Source: Panax quinquefolius
Lineage: Eukaryota > Streptophyta > Magnoliopsida > Apiales > Araliaceae
Reading direction: 5' to 3'
DNA length: 64,000 nt
Assembly: GCA_020205615.1 (NCBI GenBank)
Contig: CM035163.1
Span: 50,627,899 to 50,691,898 of the forward strand
The translations under genes and the position numbers were made by a program. This document shows positions 31,795 to 42,819 of the stretch, in pieces. A model generated the notes under the pieces. It worked only from the letters and a program-made list of their open reading frames with translations. It searched no databases and was not told where the DNA came from. Positions within the stretch are counted from its first letter, which is position 1; each line of letters opens with the position of its first letter.

Positions 31795-33266
31795 GAAAAG
31801 GATTAGTAGCAGTCATATCCACTGAGGCTAATGATACTATCAAATCATTTCCCATACAAGCAATTCAACTCCAAGGAACTGACAATCATTTGAATGTGGC
31901 CGCACCAGAGCCAATTTCTTTACCCTTTAGACCACAGTATCCTGCTGTCAGCTTACACAAAGTCCCATGGAATTATGGAGAAGTTGAAGGATCCACATCT
32001 CATAGTGCTGCTACAGTATCGAAGGAAAATCCACTGTATCTTCCTTAGAGGGTGATGAAGCCCACCATAAAAGCAAAGGGGAAGATTCCCATGGAGAAAA
32101 TTGAAAAATTCCTCCTCACTATGGGCCATAATGAAGCCAATGTGGTTATAAGATTAAGAGAAGCTCCACATCAGATCTCAATACTGGACTTGGTTTTCTC
32201 TTCCGAAGATCACAGGAAGATTTTATTAAAGGTTTTGGAAGAAGCCTACTTGCCAAAATCAGTGGATGCGGAAAAATTTCAACATCTGGTGGATCACATT
32301 TTCAACAACAATGTGATATCCTTCAGTGATGACGACATACCTCCTGAAGGGACCGGTCATTGAAAGCCATTACACATTCCAGTTTTATCCTCCGGGTATA
32401 TGTTAGCTGGAGTTTTGATAGATGGAGGTTCATCTCTAAATATCTGTCCTTATGCCACATTGGTGAAGATGAACGTCATTTTCAAAAAGATCCGAAGCAG
32501 CCATACGGTTATCAAAGCTTTTGATGGATCCCGACGAAATTCTGTCGGAGAGATTGAGCTGCCAATTGAGATTGGTCCAAATACATTCACTGTATCCTTC
32601 CACGTCCTCAAGATAGATTCAGGATACAACCTGCTATTGGGGAGACCATGGATCCACATGGCTGGAGCTGTTCCTTCTATATTACATCAACAACTCAAAT
32701 ACATTGTCAACAATAACCTAGTCACTGTCAACGTTGAGCCGGAATGTCCTGAACAAGGAGATCTACCAATCATCAACTTTAACTCAGAAGTTGAGTCGGC
32801 CAGTTTTTATACTTTGGAAGTGAGTAACACGCAATACCATCCTATTGGAGCGCCACTTCCCGTACCCAAGATTTCTGCAGAGGTTATGTCGGCCACTCAA
32901 GAAATTATGTCATTGGGTCATCAGCCTGGACAAGGGCTTGATAAAGATAAGCAGGGTATTAAGCACCCTATTCAAGTGTCCAGTCAAACTGGGACAACCG
33001 GACTAGACTATTCTGCCAGTTCCAATCACAGGAATCCTCATAAGCATAAGCAAGTTTCTCAAGTTTCCGCCACACGACAATTTTCTCCATCTGCACCTCA
33101 TGAGCGGATACAGTCTCCGGTAAAGGTGCCAGCCCATGTTATGGCTATGCTATTTCCCAAACCAGTACCATTCAAAGCAAAAGAGGTCTTGATTCCTGAT
33201 CCCAAAGTGGAAGAAAGGGAGCAAAAACATAAACATGCCCTGATGATGTCAGGCATACGCATCATT
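31795..33266 (+). pseudogene. Element F aspartic protease region with G-patch-like tail
   Basis: It stays in the gag frame. After a linker with a stop at about 32046, the block IPMEKIEKFLLTMGHNEANV leads to EEAYLPKSVDAEKF and DDDIPPEG, the segment that precedes protease in the Tat/Ogre clade. A stop at 32361 follows. The active site is VLIDGGSSLNICP with the catalytic Asp at 32421 (Asp-Gly-Gly instead of Asp-Thr-Gly is normal for the clade), then YNLLLGRPWIHMAGAVPS (32632). The tail has GHQPGQGLDKDKQGIKHP at about 32920, a G-patch-like motif. The region is cut at 33266 by element H. From 32400 to 33266 no stop is present. Confidence 0.85.
33262..33266. repeat. Target-site duplication, left copy, element H
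   Basis: TCATT directly precedes TGTTAGG and recurs at 42501-42505. Confidence 0.92.
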
Positions 33267-35134
33267 TGTTAGGTTTGTAATATTCATGTGTGCAATCAAA
33301 TTGTAAAATAATGCGAAAACGTGGAAAAATCAAAGTTTAAAAATTTTACAAACCATATACCCGGATCACCCTTTATGCACAATTATTAATTAAACGAAAA
33401 GATAAAGAACAAACATACCCTTGAAGATCGAGCTTCCTCAGTACAAGTTCACCTCCAATCTTTTCGCTCAACTTGAATCCACCGGGTTTGGTTCCTTCCT
33501 TTCGATCAATGTAAGCCACCCAAGTGTTTGGCCTCAGAGGTGATCCACCAAGGAAAAGAATTTTCAAGAAGAAGGGGTATTGGCTCAAACCCTAGTTTTC
33601 TATCTCAGTATAGAAAAAGGCGTACTCTCCAACAAATTGGAATTATTACGTTGTAAAGTCAACAACTCCCACCACCCATAATAAGACTCCTCTTATTTAT
33701 AGATGTGGGCAACCCACCTTAACAATTAAGGAATTGAGTTTATTTAATTAATTAAATTTTTAATTAATTAAGCTCCCTAATCTTATTAGGGATAATTAAT
33801 TAAACTCTTTAATTAATTTAACCTCCTAATCTTATTAGGAATAAATGAGAGTACTTATATTAAATTAATTCCTAAACTCTTTAGAAATTAAAATAATAAT
33901 AATTGTAATAATATTAATAAGACTCCTCTTATTAATTTATATTTAATATTTCTAAAATATTAAATAATAATATTAAGCTATTTAATTTATTCTATCTTCC
34001 ATAGATTAAATTAAATATACATAACATATTATTACGATTATGCCATTAACTTCTTAAATAATTATTCTTCCTTTTATGGTGTGACCCTTTAGGTTCTCCA
34101 TATTAAACCTAGGTTGTGAATAAATCAATTAGAACAATTCTAATCTTATTTAAATAAATAAATTAAACAATTAATTTATTTAAATAAATAATATTTATTC
34201 TACAATAGGGATAAGCTTCTCCCAATGCGATCAACGACTTTTCAGATAATATAGATTTCAACATTAATCATTAAAGAACCTTTGAGTAAATAGTTACCGC
34301 ATAATTCAATCCTTCCACCATACAATGTCCCAATTAAATATAAGACATGGAATTATCACAAGTCTTATTTTATTTAATTATATGTATTTCGATCCTTAAA
34401 TGCACAACTCAAATAATGCAAATTAGAAACTCCTTTCTAATTTCATTCGCGCCGCCAAGGACTATTGGGTTGTCATTTATCGAATCATAGGACATTTCTC
34501 TTCTTTATTAGAAGTGGTAGATTCTTTATTGATCATACATTATCTCCATATACAACTTATTATACCCAAGCATACCCTTTGATATACCCTAAGGGTCTTA
34601 AGGAATAAGTCAAAGTATAACTCATCATACACAAGATACTATGATGATCTCAAGTCCAAGGATTACTTCAGACTACTATCACTACAGAATTCCTATCGAT
34701 GACAAATAAAACTCCATTAGGTATTCCTTAGCGAGTCAACGCTCAAAGTGAACTTATTCTCTAATAAGCACCTACATATTTGCTTTAGTGTCTCCACACA
34801 AATGATCATGAGATCAATCATCCTCATCCAATGAGCAAGCAACGATATACCAATCTATCCAGGATTCACTAATCCCCAATTTAGTAATCCAACGATTGGG
34901 AACTATTTTAGTTTTAAGCTTTCTAAGAATTTAGATCTCATTAGAATGATCATCATCATTATTCTAAAAGCATTGCTTAAAACTATGGGTTTATCACATA
35001 TTATAAAAACAAGATCATGTAGATAATTAAAAGCCTTTAATAAATTAATACTTTTTATTAATAAATGAATAAGATTGTTACAAAGTATATGCTTTATCAT
35101 CAAACATGATTGGCTTGTGTGCATACTACTTTCA
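33267..35134 (-). repeat. Element H 3' LTR
   Basis: 1868 bp, matching 40628-42500. The TATA-like box on the minus strand is at about 33693-33702 (CTATAAATAA). Most differences from the other LTR are runs of T or A one base shorter here and small changes at CAG or CCAGG sites. Confidence 0.9.
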
Positions 35135-35145
35135 ATCTCCCACTT
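35135..35145 (-). other. Element H polypurine tract
   Basis: Minus strand AAGTGGGAGAT directly before the 3' LTR, the form usual for plant Copia elements. Confidence 0.8.
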
Positions 35146-36230
35146 GCACTAAAGCCAATCGTCATGGTATCTTATACTCTTCTTCTCTAAGTGACGATTA
35201 TCCCCATTGTTGGATAAGCTTTAGTTAATGGATATGTAATGTTGTTCATGAGAGTCCACTATCTCTATAGTGATTTCTCATCTTTCAATGATTCTAATAA
35301 TCAAATGAAAGTGCCACAACACATGGTTAGATCCAAGATGAGACTTAGGAACTATTCCTAGTTCGTAGAATGAACTTTTAATCCAAACAATCAACTTGCG
35401 ACTTCATTTATAGCTATATACTTTGTCTTTATCACTAAACAAACAACTCTTTCTTTGTTTGGAACCTTTCCAATTCATCGCACCACTATTCAAGATAACG
35501 CTTTACCTTAAAGTGGATTTTTCGTCATCTTCGTCTGTCCATCTAAAAACTTGAGTCTCGTTAAGCCATCTAGTTTTAATTCAGATCCACCATGTATGCT
35601 CACATCTTTAGTGCTTGGGTTAAGAACTTTAAGATGTTTTCATCGACTCATAGTGAACTTCCGTAATATGATCGATCAACATCGTGTCTCAGTATATTTC
35701 ATTGCATACATGATTGTCACTCATGCGACCTCTCTTTTCAGAGTCGTGGGGACTATTAAGAGAGATACACTCCATAGCTCATCAACATGAGACATCTCTT
35801 GAGTTTGCCATGCTAAACGACTTTAGCATCAAATGAATATCGTTCCTTGGGTTAAGTCGAGGATCCTTTTAAATCTATCTATATAGATTTGTATCCCCAA
35901 TTAAGATACTCTTCCCAAATCATTCATGGAGGAATGTTTAGACAACTTTATCTTTCTTGATTGTAGCATTAGTATGTCATTCCTTATCCGTAGTATATCA
36001 ACATATAATACTAGGAATGTCACGACGCTCCCCACCGTCCCTTTTGTACACACTAGAACTCTTACCTCATCGTATGTAACTCGGATCATCATCTTCTATG
36101 ATGCGTGCCTCATCATCATCATCCATGATGAATGCATACCTCCAGGTATCTTGATATTATTCAGATTTACGATTTGGTTGTGGTACAATAGATTCATCTA
36201 CAAGTTCCTCTTATTTGACTTATAGTATTT
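35146..36230 (-). pseudogene. Element H RNase H and reverse transcriptase remnants (Copia)
   Basis: On the minus strand the RT palm is seen in the frame 36092-35901: VRVLVCTKGTVGSVVTFLVL, then YVD-ILRIRNDILMLQSRK, then SMNDLGRVS. The catalytic YVDD has lost one Asp codon (near 35996-36005), so the enzyme would be dead. Downstream, between about 35640 and 35400, scattered pieces of Copia RNase H can be read (STKDVSIHGGSELKLDGLT; KTKYIAINE) with many stops. The segment between RT palm and RNase H is much shorter than in a full element. RT fingers are missing. Confidence 0.75.
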
Positions 36231-36720
36231 TGTGGTTCTTGAACTCTTCAAGATCTATTATCCTCCCACTAGCCCCTTCAATGATAAACACCTTTATCTT
36301 AGAAGGCAGCGTGTTTCGCAACAAACACCTTTTCCTAAGTAGGATTATAGAACATATACCCTAAACTTACTTTATGATGTGCCACAAATCGACACTTATA
36401 AAATCTTGTCCCAAGCTTATCCTTTAAAACCTGTTCACATAAGTTGGACAAACCCTTATCTTAACATACTTAAGATTAGGAATCCTCCCCGCCCATAACT
36501 TTTATAGAGTCTTAAATGGATTTTGAGGTTACCATTTTCGTAGATATGCACCATTTCTAGGACATTATCCCGGAAGGATCTTTGGAATGTCGGTAAAATC
36601 ATTATGGACCGCATCATGTCCAACAAGGTACGATTTTTCATTCGGATACATCAATTAATTATGCGTATCGTGATGTGTCCATTATGAGAAAACCATTTGA
36701 GATGATCTAGAAACTTATTG
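36231..36720 (-). pseudogene. Element H integrase C-terminal remnant (Copia)
   Basis: The minus-strand frame 36641-36456 begins MKNRTLLDMMRSIMILPTFQ, matching the Copia integrase stretch NRTLLDMVRSMM that follows the catalytic Glu. Weak traces of the region that follows (YLGKGVCCETRCLLR) lie at about 36340-36300. The HHCC domain and the D,D part of the core were not found, so integrase is largely deleted. Confidence 0.7.
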
Positions 36721-37080
36721 CACAAGTATTTATTCATTGATCTAATCAAAGAATCTTAATACATTGTCAATTTATTTCACTTCTAAATTCTTTGAACCTT
36801 TTAAATAATTCACACTTGTATTTTAGCAAATACACACATTCAACTCTTTGAATGATCATCTCCTTTTCTTATACTAATTTGTTCAATATGCAAAATTATT
36901 TTCATGTAAGTCAAGTATACAAAATTTATTAAGTAATATTCCATTCTATACAAAACATTATTATTATAAATAGAACAACAATTGTTCTTAATTATAATAC
37001 CAAAAAAATTTTATTGTCCAACAATAAAATGGAAATAATATTTCTAACAAGAATTGGAATACAATAACAACTTATTGACT
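36721..37080 (-). other. Element H stretch without recognisable coding
   Basis: AT-rich sequence where the missing integrase core would lie. I see no motif. It may be filler left by deletions. Confidence 0.5.
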
Positions 37081-38180
37081 TAATAGATTTGCCCGTAGCA
37101 TTGCTAAACTATAAGTTTCTATGGCTAATATGGCAACCTTTGCTTCATTTTTCACACATAGGATTACTTACTTTGTTTAATTTCTACTTCATTTGGTCCC
37201 TTCATAAATCTATATTTATGATAACCAAAGTTGGTATCCAATACCCAAGTAGAACCTTGACTTAAAGAAAAATTTATTTCAATCATGAACAAAATCAGAT
37301 CAGAATCGAAACTTCACTAAGCTTCTTTGGTTAGCCTCTGCAAGATGCTTCTCGCAGTTTCTTTCCAGTGTCTAGGCTTATTGCAGTAGAAGCAAACTCC
37401 TTTGCTATCCGTATCAGTTTTTCTCTTATTATCCTTTGTTTACGCCTTTCTATTTACCTTCTTTGAATCGTTCTTCTTTTCAGAAGATCTTTTGGCCCCT
37501 ACCAGTAAGACTTGATCTTTCTTGGTTGGAAAGTGACTCTCAACATTTTTCAATATGTTAAGTAAATCAGCGAGGCTGATATCTAGCTTGTTCATATGAA
37601 AAATTCACAACAATTGTGAAAGGAGTCCGGGAGTAAGTGCAAGATCAAATCTTAGCTCAACTCTCCATCCATGACAAAACTCGTTGTCCTAATTGATCAA
37701 TCAAATTGATTATGTTAAGAACTTTTTTCTGCATTTATAGTGCCATTGGCCATTCTAGATCGGAAGAGCTCCTTAGATATCTCGATATCTATCGGCCCTA
37801 CTTTCCTCACCATCAACTACTTGATGTGCAGGAATATAGTAGGAGCATCCATAGTTTCATCGTCGACGTCAAGCTCGTTACTCATGGATGCGAGCATGAT
37901 GCATCGAGCTAATCGTGCATCATCTTGCCACTTTCTAAAAGTAGCAATGTCTTCCTCAGAGGCATTATCTCGCAACCATTGCAGAGGATAGGCGATTAAG
38001 GACATAAGATAACTTTTCAACTATGAGAACTATTCTCAAATTCCTTAACCAATCCGCTTAATTGATGGCCTCGTTAATTTAGCATCTAATATGCTACGCA
38101 GATGATAGTAATTTAGACATTGTAAAATTTCAGTAAATGAATTTGTAATTAACAACATTTTAACATACATTCTTTTTATT
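37081..38180 (-). pseudogene. Element H gag and protease start (Copia)
   Basis: Minus-strand frame 38020-37817 has MKSYLMSLIAYPLQWLRDNA and FRKWQDDARLARCIMLASMS, the conserved Copia gag core (W, then ARCxxLASM). The gag then continues in broken frames: SRELFRSRMANG (about 37770), FVMDGELS and LILHLLPDSF (about 37670-37620), MNKLDISLADLLNIL (about 37600-37555) and the single zinc knuckle CFYCNKPRHWKET (about 37395-37357). The protease active-site region is STWVLDTNFGYHK (about 37255-37215), where the usual Asp-Thr-Gly reads Asp-Thr-Asn. The gag would coat the element RNA; this copy cannot make it intact. Confidence 0.8.
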
Positions 38181-38769
38181 AATTACCAAAATAATTTAGG
38201 TCTTGTTTTAAATTGGTATCTCCCACTATTTTCTTCAAACTATATTACCCTCAATATATATAGTTCAACAATATCTAATTAAAGATTTGCTAGTGAGAAT
38301 AAGGATCCCATTTCAAATATATATAGCCTTGTGGTGACACAACAAACTATATATAAATAAATAGGTAGACAACTTTTGTCAATTACATCAACTATGCAAC
38401 TCCTTTTCTTTTGCCTCTTATATTATTTTGATCAAGTGGTGGCACATCCGAATCAAAATTATCCAAGTTAAGTCCGACCTAGCACTCCATATATTCAAAA
38501 AAGAAAAATATCATCCTTGTGGTGACACAACAAAACAATATTGTTCAATTTTCTTTATAAGCATCAAATGTGATAAATTAACATCTTAAATACTTAATAC
38601 TTGCCTTGTGGTGACACAACAAACTCATATTAAATATTTAATACTCTATTAATTTTATCATGCTAGAAGGCGACGTTCGATATTCCAAATATCTTTGAAC
38701 GCTTAGGACTTAATAAAAAAAAATTGAGGGGTTTGTTATTAATTTGTCTCATCTTATTTAGCGCGCATG

Positions 38770-38805
<36 letters not shown>

Positions 38806-39607
38806 AAATACGCATCATATTAATTAACATGCGAAGCATGTTTGCATAATATATAATATATATAGTATAAGCATGCACATATAGAATACTATATTCTACC
38901 CGGATTGATTATGGACTTTTATTCTAGTTTGGTTCACTAGAGCCACCAAGTGAACCAAAAGGTCAAACCCTAGGGGTGCAAGAAATAATATTTAAATATA
39001 ACTATTACATTTAAACCCGGGCTCCATTACAAACGGGTCTTCAAGCGCTCCTTGCTCCTTGATCTCTAATTCTTCAAAATTAATTCTAAATATTCCTATT
39101 ACAAAACTATTTTAAAATAAATAGAAACCTTGATCAGCAGTCAAGGGGAAGTACATAGGAGGGGAATAGAATTTACATTAAGAAAAATTAGAGAAGACGA
39201 AGTACGCAGACCCCATTTAATAAAACTCATGCATTCATGCATCCAACTACAATAAGATCCAATCATATTGGTCAATAGTCCATAATCAATCCCATTTATT
39301 ATCATACACATCATCATATGCATCAATAAATAACATTCATCTCATGAATAATAAACATTTAATATATATATTGATATCATTTAATGGACAAATTTAGTTA
39401 GTATAAAATCTAATTTTGAATCAAAATAAACTCCTTTATTTTAATCCAAATTTAAATCAAAATAAAACTATTTTATTTTAATTTATCTATTTTTGAATAA
39501 AATAAACTATTTCATTTTAATCAAAATCTTTAATCAAAATAAACTCTTTTATTTTAATTAATTATGGAATCCAATTCCAAGTAAAAAAAACTACACGGAT
39601 TCTTTTT

Positions 39608-39830
39608 CCTATTCACAAATAAACTCCTTTATTTTGAATAATATGAAATCTTATTTCATATATAAATAAACTCCTTTATTTAAGGAAACATGGATTCTCT
39701 TTCCTATTCACAAATAAACTCCTTTATTTTGAATAATGTGAAATCTTATTTCATATCTAAATAAACTCCTTTATTTAAAGAAAGATGGATTTACTTCCCT
39801 ATTCACAAATAAACTCCTTTATTTTAGAAA
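39608..39830. repeat. 95-bp tandem repeat in element H
   Basis: CCTATTCACAAATAAACTCC starts at 39608, 39703 and 39798, spacing 95 bp; the first two units are almost identical, the third partial. Each unit contains two AATAAACTCCTTTATT motifs. Confidence 0.85.
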
Positions 39831-39981
39831 AAATAAAATCCAATTTCAACTCCAATTAGTTATCAGGGAATCCAATTCCAACTCTAATTAGTTAGCATGA
39901 AATTCTAATTTTAAAATTGAAATAAATCTTTTTATTTTAAGATTAAAATAAACTTTTTATTTTAATTATAAAATAATTAAA

Positions 39982-40006
39982 ATATATATATTACATATAT
40001 ATAATA

Positions 40007-40060
<54 letters not shown>

Positions 40061-40062
40061 TA
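39982..40062. repeat. AT dinucleotide repeat
   Basis: AT-rich run with an uninterrupted core of about 17 AT units, inside element H. Confidence 0.95.
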
Positions 40063-40328
40063 AGTATTACATCCATAAAAAACGTTAACTTTTGCAGATT
40101 TTTGATTTACGCCTCTGGGCATTTCCTTTGTTAACTAATATATAACTATTAACATATTAACATTAACATTAACACATCCTTTGCTTGAACCACTTCCGTG
40201 CAACATATTAACATTAACATCCGAACACATTAACATTAACGTTGTTCCTTCCTTTGCATGATTAAAAAAAAAAAAATCTTTATTTTAAAATTAAAATAAA
40301 CTTTTTATTTTAATTATAAAATAATTAA

Positions 40329-40360
<32 letters not shown>

Positions 40361-40614
40361 CTATTATATATATATATATATAATATAATAACCGTGCAAC
40401 ACAAAAAAACTAACTCCTGACTTCCTTAAAAAAAATAAGAAGCACGTGGCCCATTTGTTGAAAACTTTGTGAACCACGGAATCTTGTTAAGCGTCACCTT
40501 TTTTTTTTTTTTTAATAAATTTTATACAATAAAATTATGCCCAATTAAATTGTTCTAAACACATATCAATATACATAATAAATTAAAACAATTAATAATT
40601 CGCATAAAGGTTTG

Positions 40615-40626
40615 GTTCTGATGCCA
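40615..40626 (-). other. Element H primer-binding site
   Basis: Minus strand TGGCATCAGAAC, two mismatches from TGGTATCAGAGC (initiator tRNA-Met), 1 nt from the LTR. It confirms the minus orientation. Confidence 0.75.
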
Positions 40627-40627
40627 C

Positions 40628-42500
40628 TGTTAGGTTTGTAATATTCATGTGCCCAATCAAATTGCAAAATAATGCGGAAACGTGGAAAAATCAAAGTTTA
40701 CAAATTTTACAAACCATATACCCGGATCACCCTTTATGCACAATTATTAATTAAACGAAAAGATATGAAGAACAAACATACCCTTGAAGATCCGAGCTTC
40801 CTCAGGTACAAGTTCACCTCCAATCTTTTTCGCGTTCAACTTGAATCCACCAGGTTTGGTTCCTTCCTTTGATCAATGTAAGCCACCCAAGTGTTTGGCC
40901 TCTAGAGGTGATCCACCAAGGAAAAGAATTTTCAAGAAGAAGGGGTATTGGCTCAAACCCTAGTTTTTCTATCTGTATAGAAAAAGGGCGTACTCTCCAA
41001 CAAATTGGAATTATTACGTTGTAAAAGTCAACAACTCCCACCACCCATAATAAGACTCCTCTTATTTATAGATGTGGGCAACCCACCTTAACAATTAAGA
41101 AATTGGGTTTATTTAATTAATTAAATTCTTTTAATTAATTAAGCTCCTAATCTTATTAGGGATAATTAATTAAACTCTTTTAATTAATTTAACCTCCTAA
41201 TCTTATTAGGAATAAATGAGAGTACTTATATTAAATTAATTCCTAAACTCTTTTAGAAATTAAAATAATAATAATTGTAATAATATTAATAAGACTCCTC
41301 TTATTAATTTATATTTAATATTTCTAAAATATTAAATAATAATATTAAGCTATTTAATTTATTCTATCACCATAGATTAAATTAAATATACATAACATAT
41401 TATTACGATTATGCCATTAACTTCTTAAATAATTATTCTTCCTTTTTTATGGTGTGACCCTTTAGGTTCTCCATATTAAACCGGTTGTGAATAAATCAAT
41501 TAGAATAATTCTAATCTTATTTAAATAAATAAATTAAACAATTAATTTATTTAAATAAATAATATTTATTCTACAATAGGATAAGCTCTCCTAGCGATCA
41601 ACGACTTTCCAGATAATATAGATTTCAACATTAATCATTAAAGAACCTTTGAGTAAATAGTTATCGTATAATTCAATCCTTCCACCATACAATGTCCCAA
41701 TTAAATATAAGACATGGAATTATCACAAGTCTTATTTTATTTAATTATATGTATTTCGATCCTTAAATGCACAACTCAAATAATGCAAATTAGAAACTCC
41801 TTTCTAATTTCATTCGCTGCGCCAAGGACTCTTTGGGTTGTCATTTATCGAATCACATAGACATTTCTCTTCTTTTATTAGAAGTGGTAGATTCTTTATC
41901 GATCATACATTATCTCCATGTACAACTTATTATACCCAAGCATACCTTTGATATACCCTAAGGGTCTTAAGGAATAAGTCAAAGTATAACTCATCATACA
42001 TAAGATACTATGATGATCTCAAGTCCAAGGATTACTTGTACTACTATCACTACAGAATTCCTATCGACAGCAAATAAAACTCCATTAGGTATTCCTTAGC
42101 GAGCCAATGCTCGATTGAACTTATTCTCTAATAAGCACCTACATATTTGCTTTAGTGTCTCCACACAAATGATCATGAGATCAATCATCCTCATCCAATG
42201 AGCAAACAACGATTGTACCATCTATCCGAATTCACTAATCCCCAATTTAGTAATCCAACGATTTGGGAACTATTTTAGTTTTAAGCTTTCTAAGAATTTA
42301 GATCTCATTAGAATGATCATCATCATTATTCTAAAAGCATTGCTTAAAACTATGGGTTTATCACATATTATAAAACAGCATCATGTAGATAATTAAAAGC
42401 CTTTAATAAATTAATACTTTTTATTAATAAATGAATAAGATTGTTACAAAGTATATGCTTTATCATCAAACATGATTAGCTTGTGTGCATACTACTTTCA
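40628..42500 (-). repeat. Element H 5' LTR
   Basis: 1873 bp, paired with 33267-35134. It ends ACTACTTTCA, followed by TCATT. The minus-strand TATA-like box (CTATAAATAA) is at about 41062-41071 and would drive transcription to the left. Confidence 0.9.
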
Positions 42501-42505
42501 TCATT
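42501..42505. repeat. Target-site duplication, right copy, element H
   Basis: TCATT, identical to 33262-33266. The F reading frame continues in register after it. Confidence 0.92.
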
Positions 42506-42698
42506 GTCCATGATGAACATACAAACAGATATACCCCAGAGGATGATTGTCCAGATGTTATGGTTATCATTCAGGAGAAGGAGGACGATGATAGCCCCTC
42601 CATCACTGCAGTCCATCAGGACTTTACCCTCGATAATTGGAGCAACACTCCATGCATAGGTCGACGAGGGTAAACCGAGAAGAAAACCCCTCTGCCCT
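42506..42698 (+). pseudogene. Element F, end of the gag-protease frame after the H insertion
   Basis: The frame that stops being readable at 33266 continues here in the same register as far as a stop at 42671. It has DDCPDVMVIIQEKEDDDSP (acidic) and DFTLDNWSNTP, the last being a landmark found just ahead of the intron in Ogre-type elements. A further stop lies near 42701. Confidence 0.6.
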
Positions 42699-42819
42699 GT
42701 AGATAATTTTAATTGCTTGCTTTTCTATACAGTATTAGCAGTTATTTTATCAGTACATGCTAACTCTTGTGTATGATTAAACAGTTTCATATATTAAGTG
42801 AAAGCATATTTTGTTTCAG
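42699..42819 (+). other. Candidate intron between protease and RT of element F
   Basis: Ogre-type elements splice out a short intron between protease and RT. Here a stretch with no coding, T-rich, starts at GTAGAT (42699) and ends TTTTGTTTCAG (42819), a very good plant 3' splice site, 121 bp in all. The RT exon begins soon after. The 5' site is weaker, and joining at these two points does not give an open frame into RT in this decayed copy, so the exact 5' site is open. Confidence 0.4.

Larger units (their letters stand above)
38181..40604 (-). other. Element H non-coding region between PBS and gag, repeat-rich
   Basis: 2.4 kb without coding motifs, longer than a usual Copia leader. It holds three copies of CTTGTGGTGACACAAC (about 38330, 38517, 38605), dinucleotide runs (AC/AT at 38769-38805; AT at 39982-40062 and 40330-40382) and a family of AAATAAACTCCTTTATTT repeats (39425-39830) including a 95-bp tandem unit. 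Confidence 0.65.
33267..42500 (-). mobile_element. Element H: defective Ty1/Copia element
   Basis: Two LTRs of 1868 and 1873 bp (TGTTAG...TTTCA in plus sense) with a perfect 5-bp target duplication. The primer-binding site beside the right LTR and purine tract beside the left put it on the minus strand. The interior of 5.5 kb contains only fragments of gag, protease, integrase, RT and RNase H in Copia order, with stops, frameshifts and large deletions, plus 2.4 kb of repeat-rich non-coding DNA. The LTRs are close to identical apart from small indels, so the element moved recently although its genes were probably already dead. Confidence 0.9.

Noticed and set aside
35551..36225. Plus-strand frames of 79 and 99 codons
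   Set aside because: They are shadows opposite the Copia RT and RNase H remnants of H.
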